NCBI GenBank assembly: GCA_010015655.1
Contig: ML976662.1
Location: 485,036-549,035 of the forward strand
DNA: 64,000 bases
Direction: 5' to 3'
From: Bimuria novae-zelandiae CBS 107.79
Lineage: Eukaryota > Ascomycota > Dothideomycetes > Pleosporales > Didymosphaeriaceae
In this document: piece after piece, positions 60,201-64,000 of the stretch
How the letters are laid out: each line of letters begins with the position of its first letter
How positions within the stretch are numbered: the first letter of the stretch is position 1
The notes under the pieces: model-generated
Told to the model about the DNA's origin: nothing
Seen by the model: the letters and a program-made list of their open reading frames with translations, nothing else
Database searches by the model: none
Position numbers and translations under genes: made by a program

Positions 60201-63200
60201 CCTGACTGTTGCTGGGATTCTTCGCTCTTCTCCGGTTCCTTGGGTGGCGCTGGCTTATCTTCTATCTCCTTATAGGCGAGTAATTCACACAGGAGGTAAT
60301 GAATGATGCCGTCAGGGTTCTCGACGACTGGTAGTTTCAAGTCGGAAGTCTTGGTCCTCTCGAGTACGGGCTGCTTAGGAGCTTCGCTAGTTTCTTTTGG
60401 CCGGTCACTCTCCGGAACCTCCTGTGAGGCGCCAGTGTTGGCTGAATCCTCACCCTCTGGAGCAATTTGATCTTTCTTCAGGATCAAGGCCTGCGGGCGC
60501 TGGTTCGGGTCAAAGCGAGCGAGCTGTAGCTTCTCATTGGTGACTTCGACGAAGGTTTCAGGAGCACGAATGGCGAGGTAGTACATTTGACGTGTGTAAC
60601 CCGTGGTGTCTGTCTGTCTTCGGTCTCGTGTATCAAACATCTGTTGTATTTCGCTCCGCATGATCTGCTTGATCATGGCATCGTCCTCGATAATGTGACG
60701 TAGGGTGATCATGAAGGCGCTTCGGAGCCCCTCATTTGTAATGCCTGAGAGCTGCCTGACCATGAGAAAAAGGCGCTGGATGTTTCGTTTCTCAGCCAAG
60801 CGCTGAGCGACCTTGCGTGTCCGGGTTAGCATGACCATGACGCGCATAACCGACAATGCTAGCGACTCGTCCTTGCCAATATGTGGTAGAACCTCGATCA
60901 GGGCATCGAACAATTGGTTCTTTTGTTCTAAACCCACGATGGGCTCGGGAGGTTCTTGCACAGGTGTTTCATCGGTATTATCATCGGTAGGAGGGGTCCA
61001 TGATATTTGAGAAGGAAGTTGATCTTCTGCAAGTAGACGTTCCAGGATGACAAGAACCTGGCCGATCCACGGAGAAGATTCTTCAGGTGACTGATTCGGG
61101 AAGACCTTGATGAACCGGAGGAACAGCTCAAAGTTTTCTTTGAGCTCTTCTACAATAGCCTCGTAGAAGTCCTTATCTTGAATTGTGAGTGCCAATAAGT
61201 GGGCAGAAGCGGCTATCTTCTTGCCTTGCTCGCGGAAATCGTCTTCCATTTGCAAGGAGATGAGAGACTGTATCAAAGTAGAGCCTATTTCGCTACGCAG
61301 AGCCACCGGCTCACTAGCTTTGGAAACGGCAGCAGAAATCAAGTCCGCCAACTCAAATGTAACATCGTTGTGGCAGTTGAGAATGTCGAGCGATCGATCG
61401 ACAATGTTTCCACGTATATTGGCACGCTCTTTGTCCAGATCATCAACAGCAACTGGCTCTGCCAAGCTGCCGGTCAACATGCGCTTATGATAGGCGAGGC
61501 CGTCCCGTGAAGTCACACTGAATACCGGTGTCTGCTGCTCAGGAGTAGGAGTATCTACTGAACGCTCCTGAACATCTTGTGAAACATCGGCATCCTGCAT
61601 GTCCACGGATTGTGAGTCCTGGGCGGTCCACCCTTCAGCGTCGTTCGCATCCTCGCTAGTGGAAGCACTAGCATTCTCCGCAGGCTCGGGAACAATGACC
61701 TCGGCTTGACTGGGAGAGGCGTTTGAAGAGCGACGGGCCTCGATTTCGTACTTCGGGATCGGGTTTCGCGAAGCTCGCATGTCACTGACCTGGTTCTGGC
61801 AGTACTCTCGAGCAGGGTTGAGATTATCGCAGCATCGGAACAGCGCTTCCTCAGCCAAACCTTCCGGATACTGCTTGGAATCCTTCAGACGTTGTAAGGT
61901 GTCATTACTCCGGGGCTTCCACGGTTTGATGGTGGGTTTGCTCCGCTTGGGAATCTTATCAACGCTCTTGTACGCCCCGGACTCGCCTTCACCATCAAGC
62001 ACAGTCTTCAGAATGTTGATGGACGTCTTGACTATGGAGGTAGTGGCCTTGTCGATGATATCGGAGTTCCAAATCTTTTGCACTGGCTTCGTGACTGCGT
62101 GACGGAGCTCAACGATGAATTGAGGGGCAAGGAAAAAGTCGGCACGTTCGCGATCGCGATCAGGACGTGACTGCATTGAAGTTGTTTGCGTGGCTTCATT
62201 GATGACCTTGGCGTTGATAATCTGAGCATAAAACGCGAGGATGATTTTGACGCCGCCTAGAGACAGGTTGAGCAATCGCTGATACTCCTCGGAGGGTTGT
62301 TCGCCTTGCGTCCGAATGATATCCTTCGCGGTGTCGACGAAAGTGTTCAATATGTCTGCTAGCACGGCCAATCCGCCTAGATTTCGGAACGATACGAGGA
62401 TCAGAGTCAAGGCTTGTGGGCTTACGCGATCTATGTTATTGTCAATCATTAGCTGCGAGAGAGACGTCAATATCACAATCCAGTACGCATATCTATCCTC
62501 AGTCGACACGGAGGCTTTTGGAGCTTCGAAGCGCAGCTGATCGATGGCTGCTTGTGCTAATTGGTCTCCGACAATGATTGCGCATTGTTTCTGATATGCC
62601 TCCAAACTGCGACGGAAGAGTAGCAATTTACCCAGCGACTGGAAGAACGGGCCGATGCCAGGGGGTATCTTGCTTAAAAGGTATCGCAGAACCTGAGTGT
62701 TCTTGAAGCGCGCACTGTTTTGACTTAAAGTCGAAGGACCGTCAGGTGTCCCGGAGGTGGCCGAGGTATTGGCGTTCTCCTCATTATTCGGTCCAGCAGA
62801 CGGTTCAGATGGCCGGTCGCTGTTGCCAAGATTGAACACACTATCAGCTTCAGCTGTTCCAAAACCAGAGCTCTTGACCCGTGTTTCCTTCTCCCACTCT
62901 GCCGGCATGTTTTTCTGTAACAGAATCTCTTCCCAGACACAGCTTCGATGAAGGCGACCCAGGCTGTCAACTAATCGAGCGTACATGTCGGATAGATTCA
63001 CTTGGCTGGAGATGTTGTGGGATGAACGAGTGCTGAACATCTGCCCCTGAAATGTTGATGTCAGGGCCGAAACAAGAGTGTGCACTGCGAGAAGCGATTT
63101 GACATATTGAGTACCCTGTGCCTGCATCTTTCGTTTCTCCTGGTCAGAAACGGAATCCGCGCCAGTGAATATCGCAAAGAAGCTGTTCCCTCCGTTGTAT

Positions 63201-64000
63201 GTATGGTGCAACAAAGGTTCCAGACGGTCCAAAGCTTGTTGGGTACGTTTTAATAACGCGGGTACGGTGATGTGTGGTTTCTGCTCCACAAGAACTTGGA
63301 CCACCCGCGCAAATTCGTCGCTGGTGGTTTGCGTCTCGTTGAACCTAGCGTCGAGGCAGGGTAGTGTTGCAAGATCGATGATCGTCTCAACTCCATCTGC
63401 CTCAATGTAGGCAGCACACATTGCGTTGTTGGTGAAGAACCCACTAAGGAACCGGCATACAACACTGATGTATTGGCTAGTGGAGGGTCCCGCGCTGCGA
63501 TCCTCGACCTCGATAACCTGATCTAGAGTAACGGGCTCGGGAGAGTCCGGCAATGAATCGTGCGCATCTGTCATGACAACGTCACCTTCATAGGTATTTT
63601 GTGGCGGAAGTTGCGAAACTTGGTCATGAACAAAACCTTCTGGACCAGACAGTGCGGGACGTCCGCCACAGACGTAGGTCTTGCCATCCTTGCTATCCTC
63701 ATAGTATAACTTCGCACCAGCGCCCTCCTTTTCTGCCTTGTCGAAGCATATCCGAACGACCCTTGCTACCATCTCACTCAGAGACGCCAATACCGTATTC
63801 TTCAGCGGCGGGTGATGGCGGACCAATTCATCGAAAGAATTGCCAATAATGGTCGGGATTTCAGGATCAGTATCAAGAGCTTTGACGTGGGAGGGACTCT
63901 CGAAAATTTCGAAGAAGTGTTTCAAAGCTGCGGAGCTCTGAAACTGCTTCATACCAGCCTCCGCAAGACAAATGGCACCGAACGCAGGTGGAATAGTCGA
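54261..64000 (-). CDS. TOM1/HUWE1-type HECT E3 ubiquitin ligase, 5' end outside window
   Basis: CDS complement(join(54261..54355,54406..58680,58729..>64000)), with 3213 aa in the window. The frame stays open through 64000 upstream of a Met at 63952 (PPAFGAICLAEAG), so the start lies to the right. Introns of 48 bp (GTAAGT...TATAG) and 50 bp (GTAAGT...CGCAG, branch CTAAC) keep frame. Order: armadillo-like N-terminal region; a long Asp/Glu-rich stretch (about 58765-59300); a coiled, Glu/Arg-rich region (about 57790-57980); three UBM-like motifs (EYLEALPEDLREEVL, EFLAALPPDIRNEL, and a third starting PASFLASLDP); and a C-terminal HECT domain (about 55420-54261) with GVDAGGVTREWF, FKFIGRVIGKALYEG and the catalytic Cys in LPSSHTCFN, ending YFGFA. 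The family ubiquitinates nuclear and misfolded proteins. All key residues are present. Fungal TOM1 proteins are usually larger, so several hundred residues should lie outside the window. Confidence 0.95.

Overview
The window is nuclear DNA of a filamentous ascomycete, most likely a Dothideomycete-like member of the Pezizomycotina. The genes have short introns (47-127 bp) with GTAAGT-like donors and CTAAC/CTGAC branch sites. Gene-bearing segments have ordinary base composition. The other segments are AT-rich, poor in CpA/TpG and full of TAG/TAA stops where transposon families carry CAG/CAA, which is the footprint of repeat-induced point mutation (RIP). No species can be named from the sequence alone.

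Layout. 0-0.6 kb: a broken epoxide hydrolase gene running off the left edge. 1.07-8.61 kb (-): a complete three-exon gene for a DNMT5-type protein (C5 DNA methyltransferase, RING, SNF2 ATPase; 2467 aa). 8.9-23.25 kb: repeat island 1. It holds a pogo-like element split by a Fot1/Pot2-like element, a cluster of solo LTRs, and a decayed minus-strand Gypsy element split by an intact-length 7.2 kb chromodomain Gypsy element. 23.26-29.56 kb: host island with a Gfo/Idh/MocA oxidoreductase gene cut off at its 3' end by the repeats and a five-exon 14-TM MFS transporter gene. 29.84-46.52 kb: repeat island 2. It holds four members of one pogo-like family (TA target sites, related terminal inverted repeats), a 5.1 kb Copia element nested in one of them, a 1.85 kb Fot-like element nested in another, a small un-RIPed LTR-like insertion, and one short host-like gene trapped between two transposons. 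47.1-48.5 kb: a Ser/Thr-rich secreted or wall protein gene. 49.8-52.7 kb: a multiply broken gene of the GHKL (HSP90/MORC-like) ATPase fold. 54.26-64 kb (-): the C-terminal 3213 aa of a TOM1/HUWE1-type HECT ubiquitin ligase, continuing past the right edge.

How it fits together. The two conserved genes (DNMT5-like, TOM1-like) are intact core genes. The genes nearest the repeat islands are decayed, truncated or lineage-specific: epoxide hydrolase, Gfo/Idh, the small EAK-repeat protein and the GHKL gene. A DNA methyltransferase of the maintenance type directly borders heavily RIPed repeats of the kind that DNA methylation and heterochromatin normally cover; that functional link is inference. I found no CRISPR array, and no rRNA or tRNA gene that I could support.
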